NCBI GenBank assembly: GCA_905221605.1
Contig: CAJNDS010002746.1
Span: 926,889 to 990,888 of the forward strand
Length of the DNA: 64,000 nucleotides
From: Symbiodinium natans
Lineage: Eukaryota; Sar; Dinophyceae; Suessiales; Symbiodiniaceae
Direction of reading: 5' to 3'
The notes beneath the pieces were generated by a model. It did not search any database. It saw only the letters and a program-made list of their open reading frames with translations, and was not told where the DNA came from. Made by a program: the position numbers and the translations under genes. Shown piece after piece: positions 34,900 through 47,584 of the stretch (positions are counted from its first letter, which is position 1; each line of letters begins with the position of its first letter).

Positions 34900-35500
34900 G
34901 AAAACCTAAACCTGAACTGTGAACCCTTTGGGGTTTAGGTTTAGGGTTAGGGGTTCAGGGTTCAGCCCCGGAGGGTTTGGTTTCAGGGAGGGCCAAATAA
35001 AGGTTGCTCAGCGCAACCCGGTACTTTTCTGGAAACGTGGCCGAGTATACGGCACCACTGAAAGCATATCATTGCTTCAAGGGTGCATGGCCACTCTAAA
35101 TATATTGCAAAGGGGGGCCCACCAAAAGGACCTAGACACAGAGGACGGGTCATATTGCGCGGAGTCTACGAACCCAAAGGGTCCATGTACCCATGTAGTA
35201 GACACATGGACCTATCAGGGGCCATATAAACACCATCTTTCGGGGCCTCTACCCTATGAAGGGATCGGTACCCTTCACAAACTTTATGCACATTTTGATC
35301 AAGGCTTACTTGTCCTGCTACCTCTTTATAGGGAACGACGGAATTAGGTACCCTATACAACCCCTTAAGGGGGGGAGGGGGGGCAGAGTCGCCTCACCAT
35401 TAAGAACCAGCAAATTACCTATGAAAAAAGCCAGCTTGCTGAAGATAGGCTCTAAACTTGGGGCGTGCGGGCTACAGCATCCTGTACTTGCAAAGCCTCA
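34900..35500. other. Mixed inverted-repeat debris
   Basis: Contains hairpin-forming sequence (GGGTCCATGTACCC with ATGTAGTAGACACATGGACC) and family F pieces; the 142-codon plus frame crosses these and is not trusted. Confidence 0.5.
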
Positions 35501-36070
35501 GAGGTTTAGGGTTTCGGGTTTAGGGTTTAGGGTTTAAGCCTAAACCGCAGTTTAGAGTTTGTGCATTAGGGTCGTTGAGGACCTTCTTGTTCAGGAGTTG
35601 GGTATATCACACATACATAAAAAAACATAATATATACATATATATATATATATCTGTGTGTATATATATATATATATAAATGAGCAGCGTCCCTACATCG
35701 CATATGTCAATCATCATGTTGGGGTTATGGTTTTCTGCGTGTCCCATATCGTTCTGATCAACAGCCACCAAACCATAAGCTGATGTCCGTCCCTTACTAA
35801 AGCTACTCCTCAACGCTAATTTTGACCGTCGCTCATATATATATATATATATATATACGTATGTATACATGTACATAGAAAAGCGGGCCATAAGGGGGCT
35901 GCATGCTTTTGGGGTCTTGGGTTTTGGGCTTTAGGGTGGGCTGCCCCGTATGGTTTCCCTGATGATCTTTGCAGCTGGAGGATCTTCTTGTCATGCTTGT
36001 GGCCTTGTGAACCCTAAGCCTAAGCGGTCCATGACCCTACACGTCAATACACCCTAACCCCTCAACACCC

Positions 36071-36072
<2 letters not shown>

Positions 36073-36135
<63 letters not shown>

Positions 36136-36136
36136 A
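36073..36136 (+). repeat. Poly-C tract, about 63 bases
   Basis: Uninterrupted C run. Shorter G or C runs (15-24) occur at 4507, 13067, 14440, 17743, 19330, 21586, 24727, 43979 and 58683. The exact length may be affected by sequencing. Confidence 0.85.
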
Positions 36137-36362
36137 CTCGCCCCCCTACCACCCTAGCCGCCTCACACCCTAGACCTTAGACCCTGAACCCTAATTAAAC
36201 CCTAAGAATCCCAAAGCCCAAACCCTCAAGGGATGGGCTAGGGCTTCGCCGCCCCCGTAGCCCATGGGCCCAGAGGGACCTTAGATCCCACGCACTAAAC
36301 TAAACCTTACACCCTAAACCCTAAACCCCAAACCCCAAACCCCAAACCCTAAACCCTAAACC

Positions 36363-36419
36363 TCAGACAGTAAAGCCCAGCGCCTTGAGCACCTTCTCCA
36401 GCTTTTGCTTTTCGATGAC
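36363..36419 (-). CDS. Candidate terminal exon (VIEKQKLEKVLKALGFTV)
   Basis: After TGAAAG|G, 19 codons to a TGA: VIEKQKLEKVLKALGFTV. It looks like a helical C-terminus. The same frame is open upstream across one TGA (RKGRLKAPEPPRSFD), see findings. Confidence 0.5.
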   Translation of the reverse strand, partial: VIEKQKLEKVLKALGFTV

Positions 36420-37079
36420 CTTTCAGTCAAAAGAGCGTGGTGGCTCTGGGGCCTTCAGTCTGCCTTTGCGTTTAGGGTTTGGGGTTTAGGGTTTAGGGTT
36501 TAGGGTTTAGGGCTTAGGGCTTAGGGCTTAGGGCTTAGGGTTTAGGGTTTAGGGCTTAGGGCTTAGGGCTTCGGGCTTAGGGTTTGGGGTTTAGGGTTTA
36601 GGGTTTAGGGTTTGGGGTTTAGGGCTTAATGTGTACTATACATAAGACCAGCCTTCGGAACCTCCTGGTCGAGGGCACGAGAGGCTTCTGGAGAGACAAA
36701 TTTTCTCAAGTCTCCGACATGGAGCCCGCTTTGAAATCGCAAGAATGGGTTGGAGAGGGGGCCGGGCTTAGGGAGTTTGCCCTGAACCCTAAACCCCAAA
36801 CCCTACACCCTAAACCTTCCCAGAGCCAAGCTGCGTTAACGAAAAGAACGCCGGCCATGATGAACTCGTTTAGGCTTTAGGATTTAGGGTTTATAGGGTT
36901 TAAGGTTCAGGGTCATGCCGCCTTTAAAAGGCCTCTGTCTCTAAAACCCACCCAAATCCCAAACTTGTAGCTTTCCCTGAACTTCCTGGGCATCCTCAAG
37001 AAAGGCTAGCTTCCTAAACCCTAAACCCTAAACCCGAAACCCTAAACCCTAAACCCTAAATTCCCACCCGGCCTGCTTC

Positions 37080-37640
37080 GGCCGTACCCACCCTTTTCTA
37101 GGGTGCCTGGACCCAGAAGATATGCGGCAGTGCTGAACACCTTGACTGGATACAGTAAACAATGGGTGGAGCCATTGGAGAATGGTCGAATAGAGAGCCC
37201 CTCGTTGCCATTAGGCCACCAGAGTGGCGCCCATATTTACACAGGGATCCTCCGATCCTCCTCTTGATGAGAAAACGAACGGCCCAAGCCCTCAAAAGTC
37301 CACCAACCTGGAGCCCCTTGGGCCCTCCTCTGGACCCCGACCCGAAAACCCCGCCCTGATCCCCCCCATCCAAGCCCTGCAGACCCCTCCACACCCCTCA
37401 GGCCCCCCCCTGAGGCTCCACGCCAGGCATTTGAGACCCCTCCAGGCCCTGGCCCCTTGCTGGGCCCGCTTGCCTCCCCTTGTCCCTTTTTGGCCCCTCT
37501 GCCCCTCACGGCCCTTCCCTGGCCCTCCCTGACACCCGCCCCCCCAACCCCTCCGCGACCCCCCCTGACCCCCCCCCACAAATGTTTGGTTTCATCGAGA
37601 TTAGTTTTCATGGGAAGAATTGAGGGCGACAGCCCTAAAC
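37080..37640. other. C-rich stretch, no supported gene
   Basis: Pro-rich plus frames and Gly-rich minus frames come from C-run composition. The minus start (ICGSAALQ) and surrounding unique part near 37100-37300 could hold an exon, but boundaries are not visible. Confidence 0.45.
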
Positions 37641-37911
37641 CCTAAAAGGTAGTGGAAAGCTCACAGCGGGTGGGGAGAAAGAACCCAGCACCAATGAAAT
37701 TGTTGGATTACATTGAAAACAGATGCCTTCGCGTGACATGCCGCCCCCCCACACCCCCTGGGTGTGTAGGGGCGCCATTTACACATGGTACTTCGCGGCG
37801 AGACGCCGTAAACCCTAAACCCTAAACCCTAAACCCTAAACCCTAAACCCTAAACCCTAAACCCTAAACCCTAAACCCTAACCCGAAACCCTAAACCCTC
37901 AACACTCACAC

Positions 37912-37999
37912 CCATGGCGTCCCCGGCCTGGTGCATGAGGAGCTTCGTTTTCTGCTTCTTCAGTCGGGACCTGGCCCCACATTCGTCCGAGTGGCGTTG
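37912..37999 (-). CDS. Candidate exon, basic coiled-coil-like
   Basis: Minus frame QRHSDECGARSRLKKQKTK then LLMHQAGDAM, ending ATGG|GTGTGAGT, a good donor. Lys/Arg-rich helix; product unknown. Bounded by telomere-type arrays. Confidence 0.5.
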
Positions 38000-40589
38000 A
38001 GTATAGGGCGTTTGGGGCTTAGGGTTTAGGGTTTAGGGTTTCACTACCCTAGCCCGAGATCCTGAACCTAGTATGATTCCTACACCAAACTCAATCTGGG
38101 CATGTGGCTACTACCGCCATTGTGGCCCACAACACACGCAGCAACACTCAGCAACAAACCCGAACTCACAGGCTAGGGCGTTGAGGGTTGTAGGGGGATT
38201 GTCTTGAGAGGGAGTCCTGAAGGCAGACAATCTTACATAAGGCGTTTTTCTGGGGTGTTCTTTCAGGGTACGAGGGGAAGAGCAGTATAATGGGCACATG
38301 GGCGAAACGAGCCACTAAGACCGTCCTAAACTCTTAGACCGTATGAACCGGAGTATTTTTCTGTCACTCCGTCCATGCAGTCAACGGTTTCACTAGTTAA
38401 CCTAAATCCCGAATCCGAAAGGACTTGAGCACCCCGAAAACGGTAAACCCAAAAGCATTAGTCCTAGCTAAAGTAGCCCTGGCCCTGGACGCAAAGAAAG
38501 TTCAAGAAATAAGTGTGTGTGTGTATGTATATACACACCTAATCACTAAGGACACTCCCTTGTCCACAGCCGGAGGCAAAACCCGGCACCCTCTCAGGCC
38601 CTAAACCCTAAACCCTAAACCCTAAACCCTAAACCCTAAACCCTAAACCCTAAACCCTAAACCCTAAACCCTAAACCCTAAACCCTAAACCCCACGTCCT
38701 TTTTCGTGTCTGGGCGGCGCTCAGCGCGTCTTCGGGGCCTCAACTCATGCTGGGGGGGCTCAGGCGAGCCCTGCAAACCCAAAACAAACCGGAACCCTAA
38801 ACCCTAAACCCTAAGCCCTAAACCCTAAACCCGGAGCCCTAAAACCCTTCAGCGTTAAGCAAACCCGAAAGCCTCAAGCAAACCCTTAACCCTTAAGCAA
38901 ACCTTTTAAACAACAACAAATGTTGCCCCACATGTCTACTCCTTTGTCGGCTGTCAGATGCCCTAGCATAGACTCCCAAATGAACCCTTACAATGAGGAC
39001 CCAACAAGGTACCCCTAATTTCGGAGACCCTAAGCCCTAAACCCTAAACCCTAAACCCTAAACCCCAATAAACTACAAAGAAAGAGTTTTCCAGGCCCAG
39101 AGCATCCAATTGGGAATCCTTGACAGCAAGCTTTACGAGAACAATAATCCCCATAATGCCCTTGTCAGGAATAATGATTGTTGTTTTTCTGGGGGGGTTC
39201 TTAAGCAAATAGTAGCTTATAGGGCTGCTTCGGGTTTAGGCTCAGGGCTCGGAGCTTCGGGCTCAGAGTTTCGGAATTTGGTTGGGGTTGGCTTCGGGGT
39301 AGGGGCTCTACACATGCGCTCAGCTCTGACAGCTGTCTGCAGGCTGCTTGTGCAAGTACAGAGCAGCGGCCACTGCTGAAGAACGATTGCTCAACATCTG
39401 CCTCGCGGATACAGTTGGCCCTGGCCTAACCCTCCTGAAACTGCTTGCCAAACTCAACAGCAGGCCCTCGCTGCACCGGCTGCACCTTGCCCTTCCGCCC
39501 CACGGCACTTGCCCTTGCACGCTCTGCAGCTCTCTGAGTGGCTGTCCGGGCGGGATTTCCTGGCGCTGTCATGTCGCGATATTCTCGGCATTCAACACAG
39601 GCTCGCAGGAAGACAAAAGAATTCGCGCTGCCTGCATGCGTCTACTCGAAGGCCAGCAGAAGCCCCGCAGTCTGAAACAGCGTGTGAGGCTCTGTAGCTC
39701 ACCCTAAACCCTAAACCCTAAACCCTAAACCCTAAACCCTAAACCCTAAACCCTAAACCCTAAACCCTTATAAACCCAAAGCTCAAAAGAACTAGAAGGC
39801 GTACGGTTAAGAGGGTTAAGCTTAGGGCTTCACAAGGATGAGGTTCTCAAAGCTTCAGCTTCAGGGTTTTGCAGAGCACCAACAGTGGGGTTTAGGGTTT
39901 AGGGTTTAGGGTTTAGGGTTTAGGGTTTAGGGTTTAGGGTTTGGGGTTTGGGGTTTAGGGTTTGGGGTTTAGGGTTTAGGGTTTAGGGTTTGGCCCCGGA
40001 GGAATGCTTAAACACTTGGCGACAACTTCTTAAACATGCTTAAATGCCCTGCCAAGATGGATTCCAAAGCCTACACTCAAAATTCCAAAATACGAACACC
40101 CTGAATCCTGAGCAATAAGCACCGAAACCGAAAACCCTAAAGCTCCTAAACCCTCATGCATAAACTTCCCTGAAGCCCCGAACCCTAAAACCAACTTGCT
40201 AAACTCCCTAAAGCCCTTGTTTAGAGTGGCTTTAGGGCTTTGGCTTATGTCTTTACAGCCCCAAAAGACCTAGACGCGGACCCGCAAAGCCCAACCGCCA
40301 CAAAGCCCCATAACCTTAAGCCCTAAACACGCGAAACCACAAGGTCTATAAACCCTAAACCCTAAAAAAAACCTATGAACCCTAAACCCCTATACATCCT
40401 CAACCCTAAACCAAAAATCCTGGCCCCCAAACCCTGAACCCTAACTCCCTTTCAATCCTAAACCCTAAACCCTCAACCCCTTGCAACCCTAAATCCTAAA
40501 CCCTAAAACCCTCTCAACCCTAAACCCTAAACCCCAAACCCTAAGCCTTAACCCTAAACCCCAAACCCTAAACTTCAAACCCTCTCGCA

Positions 40590-40660
40590 TGCCGAGTGAC
40601 GCCCTGCAGCCACGAGGAGGAGCCGAGCCCACGCCGGGCAGGGCCTGCGGCTTCGCAGTT
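40590..40660 (-). CDS. Candidate exon (weak)
   Basis: Minus frame RPCPAWARLLLVAAGRHSACE between telomere-type arrays. It is GC rich and short, and other frames are open, so this is tentative. Confidence 0.3.
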
Positions 40661-41389
40661 AGGATTCGAGGGTTGGGGTTTAGGGTTTAGGGTTTAGGGG
40701 TTTAGGGTTTAGGGTTTTAGGGTTTAGGGTTTAGAGTTTAGGGTTTGGGGTTTGGGGTTTGGGGTTTGGGGGTTGGGGTTTGGGGTTCTGGAGTTTGAGG
40801 TTTAGGGTTTAGGGGTTACGTAGGGTTTGGGGCTTGGGGTTTGGGGGTTTGGGGCTTGGGGTTTAGGGTTTTGGGGTTGGGGGCTTGGGGGTTTGGGGTT
40901 TGCAGTTTAGGGTTTGGGGTTTGCGGTTTAGGGTTTAGGGTTTGGGGTTTGGGGTTTGGAGTTTGAGGTTTAGGGTACTTTGGAAAACCCCAAACACTAA
41001 ACCCAAAACCTGAACCCAAAAGCAAACAAAGCCAGGGTTTTACAGGGTTCAAGGCTTCGCGTTTTTGGTTTCGCTAAGTACTCAATAGGTTTAGGGTTTA
41101 GGGTTTAGGGTTTAGGGTTTAGGGTCTGGGGTCTGGGGTCTTGGGTTTGGGGTTTGGGGTTTAGGGTTTAGGGTTCAGTGTTTAGGGTTTAGTGTGTAAA
41201 GGGTTTGAGGAGTTTAGGGGTAACTCCGAAATCCCAGACAGTTCAGAGCCTTCGGGTTGGGTGTTTAGGTGCATACCTGGTGGCCCGCCTCAACGCTACA
41301 AAAAAAACCGTAAACCCTACACCCAAACCCTAGAAACCCTAAACCCTACAGACCCCTAATATTCGTAAACCCTCACATGCCTGGTGGCA

Positions 41390-41465
41390 CGGACGCCAGT
41401 CCGCCAGTGACGGTCAGGCCCAGTCGGGTCTGCCTCGGTGCAGCTGCGGCCGTGAAGAGGGTTCG
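41390..41465 (-). CDS. Candidate exon, likely same gene as 41612-41917
   Basis: Minus frame RTLFTAAAAPRQTRLGLT then VTGGLASVPPGM, codon-like, next in order on the same strand and separated only by telomere-type repeat. The junction was not resolved. Confidence 0.45.
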
Positions 41466-41611
41466 AGGGAGGGATGAGGCGTTTAGGGTTTCGGGATTAG
41501 GGTTTAGGGTTGTGAAGGGTTTAGCGTTTAGCGTTTAGGGTTTAGGGTTTAGGATTTAGGGTTTAGGATTTAGGGTTTAGGGTTTGGGGTTTAGGGTTTA
41601 AGGTTGCTTCC

Positions 41612-41917
41612 AGAGAAGCTTGTCCTGAGACATGTGCTGGCAGGTGCTTGCACAGTCGTACACACGGTAGCTATCCCGGCTGCCTTCAGTATGATCTTAC
41701 GGGTCATCATGCCCAGGCCGGAGAAAGAGACAACTGCGGAGGTGATGGACAGATGACCTCCGTTTGACAGGAGCCCGTGGATCTTGGCGGTGCACCCTCT
41801 TTGGATACATGTGTGAGAGTGCTCCTCCATAGGAGGGTCACCAAGGAGCACAGCACAAGGGGAGCCATTTATTGGGAAGGCGCGGGCCCACCACATCGTG
41901 CTTAACCAGGCGCGAGC
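41612..41917 (-). CDS. Candidate long exon, possible secreted or membrane protein
   Basis: After GAG|GCTCGCGCC the minus strand stays open for about 100 codons: ARAWLSTMWWARAFPINGS, later HTCIQRGCTAKIHGLLSNG, then a hydrophobic SITSAVVSFSGLGMM and KIILKAAGIATVCTT. Several cysteines and an NGS sequon suggest a secretory-pathway protein. The 3' end is uncertain (a GA donor at CTCAG|GAC is possible). Confidence 0.5.
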
Positions 41918-43271
41918 CTCAGCCTCTCTAAACCCTAAACCCTAAACCCTCAACTATCCAACTCGGCCTAACCGGCCCTCGCATCCAAGACAGTGATGCC
42001 ACCCTCAGGGTATGGAGAACGTTTAGGGTTTAGGGTTTGAGGCTTCGGGTTTAGGGTTAGGAACCTGCAACCCGGGTTAAGACCTTCTGTCTTCTAAACC
42101 CTGACTTGGAACCTCGAAGCCCTCACCCTGAAGCACTGAAACGCCCCAGCCTTTTAACCCACAGCCACACTTACTTCTCCAGTAGCCTGGGAATATGAAC
42201 CTTTGCCAACCCTAAACCCTAAACCCTAGGGTTTAGGGTTTAGGGTTTCGGGTTTAGGGCCCCGCACCCTAAATTCAAGCGCCAGAATTGGTGAAGTGGG
42301 TCCCGACACCATAAACTAAAAACTACCATTTGCTGAAGAACCCCCGCCCCGAAACATACAAACAGCAAAAACAATCCCAATATTGCCCTTATATGGTAAG
42401 GAAGATTCTTTTTCATTCTTTGGGGGTTCTTAAGCAATTGGCAATAAACGTTTAGGTTTGGGGGAGGCTTAGAGAGTTTAAGGTTTCGGGTCGAGGGCAT
42501 CAGAAGGCAATAGGGACAGGCGAGGACAAACGCGCGCGCTCTGGCCAGCCGAACCCTGCATCAGAAGGCTCGGAGTTTGGGGTTCAGGGTTTAGGGTTTA
42601 GGGTTTAGGGTTTAGGGTGATTAGAGGAAGCCTAAACCCGAAAACCCCAACACCCTGAGCGCTGAAAACATCCAAAACCCCGAGAGCCAAGCACCCCAGC
42701 CCAAGGCAGCACTACGACACCTCTTGTTGGGTTTAGGGCTGCCCACCTGTCAGAGACGCTTGGCCAAAGATAATGAAGTGAAACCTCCACCCCTACACCC
42801 ACAACCGTTAGGGTTTAGGTTTAGGGTTTCGGATTTCGGGTGTCGCCCTAAACCCTAAACCCTAAACCCTAAACCCTAAACCCTAAACCCTAAACCCTAA
42901 ACCCTAAACCCTAAACCCTAAACCCTAAACCCTAAACCCTAAACATCAACGGAACTCCCGCCAAGACGCGGGTGGAGGACGCGCCAAGGTCGGCCGGCGA
43001 CCTTCGAAAGGCGAAGAATGGCAAAAGACATAGGTTCTCTTGGATCTAGGGCTCTTTGATATGGCTTAGGGGTTAGGGTTTAGGGTTTAGGGTTTAGGGT
43101 TTAGTGTTTAGGGTTTGGGGTTAGGGTTTAGGGTTTAGGGTTTAGGGTTTCGGGTTTAGGGTTTAGGGTTTAGGGTTTAGGGTTTAGGGTCGACAGGGAG
43201 AGGCCGGGGAGGGATGGGGGCAATCGTAAGCCCTATAACTTACACCCCACCCTAAATCCTACTATAAAAAC

Positions 43272-43516
43272 CTTAGAAAGCAACCTTTGGCATGTGGCGG
43301 CAAGAGAGACGGGAAGTCCGCTGTCGTCGATGACATGTGATTGCCACTGTGGAGCGCTTCCTGCAACATGCCGGGACCCTGCCAAGTTCACTGCTTGCAC
43401 GTAGAAGATCGGCTCGCCGAGCGGGAATCGGAACTCGGTAAGAGATGCCAGCGAGGGTGATAAGGGCGATTTAGGCCGCATAGTGTACCATGTCGAATCA
43501 CGAAGCCCTGACCGGC
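43272..43516 (-). CDS. Candidate long exon (unknown)
   Basis: The longest stop-free coding-like exon here (about 81 codons). It begins after CCCAGAG|G: GRSGLRDSTWYTMRPKS, then FRFPLGEPIFYVQAVNLAG, and ends near PVSLAATCQRLL with a GT donor (AAG|GTTTTTATAG). Third positions are G/C rich. It has no recognised motif. Confidence 0.55.
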
Positions 43517-44209
43517 CTCTGGGTGCAAAGGAACGATGCAAGCTCTAGGGTTTTAGACACGAAACCCTGAACCCTAAACCTAAACCCTAAACCCTAAACC
43601 CTAAACCCTACACCCTACAAAACCCTAAACCCTAAACCCTAAACCCTAAACCCTAAACCCTAAACCCTAAACCCTAAACCCTAAACCCTAAACCCTAAAC
43701 CCTAAACCCTAAACCCTAAACCCTTAACCCTTAACCCTTAACCCTAAACCCTAAACCTAACCCTTGGCCCAGGATTCGACCGGCCTCCGCGTAAACTCCC
43801 GAAGCCCCAGTACTCCCTGCCTCTCAGACTCGGGAGAGTACTACCTCAACCCCCGAAACATACTTAACAGTAGCCCTTTTGAGGGTTTAGACTGTTTTTT
43901 GCATGCTTTGGGGGGTCCGGGTATTTGCTTAAGAACCAAAGAGTATAATCCACATATTACCTTTTATAAGGAAGAAGGGGGGGGGGGGGGGGGTTGTTAA
44001 GCAAATAGCAGGAGAGTGTTTCTAGGGTTTGGGGCTTCGGGCCTGGTTGAAAGTTCTGGGCCTCACAAGGCAGGCTTCAGGGTTGATTCGCCTGCATCAG
44101 AGCTCTGCATCCCAAAAGCAGGGTTTAGGGTTTAGGGTTTAGGGTTTAGGGTTTAGGGTTTAGGGTTTTGTATCCCCAAGCCCTAAACCCTAAACCCCAA
44201 GCCCTAAAC

Positions 44210-44273
44210 CTGCCGCTGTCGTGACCTCCACACATCCATCGTTCCGCGCAGCGAAATTTGCAGCCAGATCAGC
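44210..44273 (-). CDS. Candidate exon, apparent paralogue of 32690-32751
   Basis: After CCAAG|G the minus strand reads ADLAANFAARNDGCVEV then TTAAG, ending GCAG|GTTTAGG at a telomere unit. Upstream sequence CTCTGCTGG and the start ADL match the exon near 32.7 kb, suggesting duplicated genes or exons. Confidence 0.5.
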
Positions 44274-45253
44274 CTTGGCATTCCAGCAGAGCATTGGGTT
44301 TAATTCGGGTTTAGGGCTTAGGGTTTAGGGTTTAGGGTTTAAAGGGTCATGTCTTGGGGTTTAGTGTTGAGGGCTTACTCAAGTCCAATCCCTCCAACTA
44401 CCCTTTATGAGACCCTAGGTACGCACAGCATGAGCGAGGATCCTTGACTCCTTCTTGGGTACCAGAAACAAGGCGATGACAAAATGTAAAGGAATAGCCT
44501 TGCTTCCCGACTCAAAATACACACGCACCTCCCCTAAGCATTGATTTAAATTATGGGCTCTTTAGTGTCTCAGTTAAGAGTCTTCCTTGTGTGGCTTTCT
44601 CAAACCCACAAGATAAACTGCGTTGAAGTTCTGCAGTCCAACTGGAAACATCCCAAAACCATCCCCACACCTACCGCACACATGTAACAGCTGGGTTCCA
44701 ACGCAGTGACATGTTTTAAATGGCCTAACGTCTCCACCGCCTCCCATACCGCACACCGACATGTAGGGGGTTTAGGGTTCTGCTGGGGTTCCCGGAATAC
44801 ATCTGAAACGTGAGTCCCAAGGTATGCAGCATGCAATTACAACACGAAACGTCGCATCGCAAACGTCAACAAAGCGGACACCATACCACCGACAACAAAA
44901 AAACAAAAAACAGCCTACAGAACAAAAACACTGAAACCATATCCCAGGAAACTTCCTAAACCCTAAACCCTAAACCCTAAACCCTAAACCCTAAACCCTA
45001 AACCCCCCTTGAACGGCCCGAACAGCATCTTCAACTCTTGCGGCCGATGTGGCGAGGATCGGCAGTGCGGGAGAAGATGTTGCAGCAAACGGCCGCGATG
45101 GCATAAGTCTAACAGGAGGGGTTTGGGGTTTAGGGTTTAGGGTTTAGGGTTTAGGGTTTAGGGTTTAGGGTTTAGGGTTTAGGGAGGCCCAGAGTTCAGG
45201 AATTGACGGCAACGTGGATTGGGGTTTAGGACTTGCGGTTTAGGGTCTTGCTT

Positions 45254-45332
45254 TGGGATGTTCCCCCATAATTATGGTAGGGGTTCTTATAATCCTATTA
45301 AGGACTGGTAGTATCAGGGGGAACATCCCAAA
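45254..45332. mobile_element. Family A MITE, 8-bp duplication TCTTGCTT
   Basis: Ends TGGGATGTTCCCCC and GGGGGAACATCCCA; TCTTGCTT flanks at 45246-45253 and 45333-45340. No AG|G acceptor is formed on either strand, so this copy is probably not spliced. Confidence 0.75.
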
Positions 45333-45650
45333 TCTTGCTTCACAACCCTTTGTTAACACGGCGACTTTTGTAGGTGGTCTCCAGTTCAGGCACACACTGG
45401 ATTTTGCATAGCTGCCACGCTTCAACAGATAGAGTAACCCTAAACCCAAAACCCCTATGCCAACACCCTGCCTACTCTACCATTACTTCTTTTCGGGCCA
45501 AGCAATGCGATTGGAATGTCTATTTCTTGAGCGGTTTAGGGTTTACGGTTTAGGGGTAACATGGTCACCAGTGCATAGATTCACAGCACGCAAATGCCAT
45601 GTTGATGTACACATCAGTGCTTTACTACTACTGAGCGTCCTGTGTACTGG

Positions 45651-45756
<106 letters not shown>

Positions 45757-46157
45757 AACTCCAAAACCTAAACCCCTAAACCCTAAACCCTAAACCCTAA
45801 ACCCTAAACCCTAAACCCTAAACCCTAAACCCTAAACCCTAAACCCTAAACCCTAAACCCTAAACCCTAAACCTCAAACTAACCCTAAAGCCTAAACCCT
45901 AAACCCTAAAAACCCTAAATCCTAAACGGCTTCTACTGCCAAGAAAACGGGAAAGGCCTCGTCAGGAGGCGCTCTGCAAGGCCGAGCGACGCAGTCAGGC
46001 CTGTGCTCCTCGGGGGTTGTTTGCGTGCTCAGGGTTTGGGGTTTAGGGTTTAGGGTTTAGAGTTTAGGGTTCATGGGGTATTAGGGTTTAGGCTTTTCGG
46101 CTGGTTTAGGGCTTAGGGCTTATATAGGGTTTAGGAGGGTTTCGGGACTTGTTACAC

Positions 46158-46322
46158 ACCGCAGATGGATTCCGCACCCGAGTTGCTCTGAGTTGTTGAG
46201 GAAATGTTCTGTTTGTTTGCATGGTCTGCATTTGCTGCTCCCTCCACCTTGCCTCCGCGTGGCCGAAAAGATTGGGGTTTCTTTTTTGCTGACTGCTTGG
46301 TTGGTAACTCAACAGAGGGCAT
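46158..46322 (-). CDS. Candidate first exon, 55 codons
   Basis: Minus-strand ATG at 46322 opens MPSVELPTKQSAKKKPQ, then SFRPRGGKVEGAANADHAN and a polar NISSTTQSNSGAESICG stretch. It ends at GGT|GTGTAAC. The basic then Ser/Thr/Asn-rich composition suggests a disordered N-terminus. A family A element sits directly upstream (46338-46443) and may lie in the 5' UTR or an intron. Confidence 0.5.
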
Positions 46323-47584
46323 CTGGGTCCGCGGGCTTCGGGTAGGGATGTTCGCCCTTTTGCGAGCAGTCCTGAAAAGGGATTATGGTACCCCCGATTC
46401 TAATCCCTATTTGAGGACTGCGAGTATAAGGGGGGACATGCCAAGTTTCGGGTCTACTTACAGGTTCAGGTCTCAAGGGGTTTAAATGTTCAGCACGCGT
46501 TTACAGCAACACCTGAAAACAAACCGTGCACATAGCTATACATATACATGTATACACCCACACATATATCCTTGCAGATTTACGTGCCAACTAATTGCAT
46601 GGAACCGCGCCCCCAACAAAGCATGCTACCTCAACAGCCCACCACGCCTCAACTCTTGAAAAGCCTCAACTCAACCAACTCAACCCCGAACTCAACCCTC
46701 AAACCCAACACCCGAAACTCAAAACGGCAAGCCACTAAACCCTAACCCTAAACCGTAACGGGGTTTTGGGTGGTGGCTTCATCAGCTTAGGTTTTGATGT
46801 TTAAATGGGAGAGGCGGGTAGCTTCGGAAGCAGCCCATTACTTGAGCTAAACTTGCGGCTCAAGGCTTCACCCTAAAGCCCCAAATTTCCCTAAACCCTA
46901 AACCCTAAACCCTAAACCCTAAACCCTAAACCCTAAACCCTAAACTCTAAACCCACTTTGGGGCCCAGACCGGACCCCGGCGACCGTACTCCAGCCCAAC
47001 GCATCGTCGGTGCGCCTCGCTTCTGCTGACGGCTCTGAGTTCAGGGCCTTCGGGTTTGACACACATGCATACGACATAGGGGTTTAGGGTTTAGGGTTTA
47101 GGGTTTAGGGTTTAGGGTTTAGGGTTTAGGGTTTAGGGTTTAGGGCTTAGGGTATCTCAGGGTTTAGGGTCCATACATATGAGCGACCGTCAAAACTCTA
47201 CGTGTCGGGCCAAAGGTCGCACGCTTTTCGATGTTCCCCGTCGCTTTGCCGGGTTTTTGACGCTTCAGCATACAAATGTCCTACCAAGATAAAGACGCAA
47301 ATACCACAGTTTTGACCCTTGCTCATTTATGAATGACCATATGCAGGTATATACCTTGGTGTGTACATGTAATCTTTCTCTACATCAGATATGGCATACA
47401 TACATGGTGTGCTTTATGTGTGTATATATATATACATTTATTTGTATTTACTTATTTGTTTATGAATTTACTTACAGGCACATGCAAATTCACACATCTT
47501 TCATATTATGTTGCACACTAGTGGAGCAGCAACAGGAGGCTGCGTACGCTTTCGGGCTTCAGGTCTAGGCTCGGCCGAAGACCA

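Noticed and set aside
42240-42500. 86-codon minus frame with hydrophobic segment
   Set aside because: It lies almost wholly within a family B inverted-repeat element and ends in telomere repeat.
42955-43050. Exon at 42.96-43.05 kb
   Set aside because: Both strands read well (plus NGTPAKTRVEDAPRSAGDLR; minus TYVFCHSSPFEGRRPTLAR), so I could not support either.
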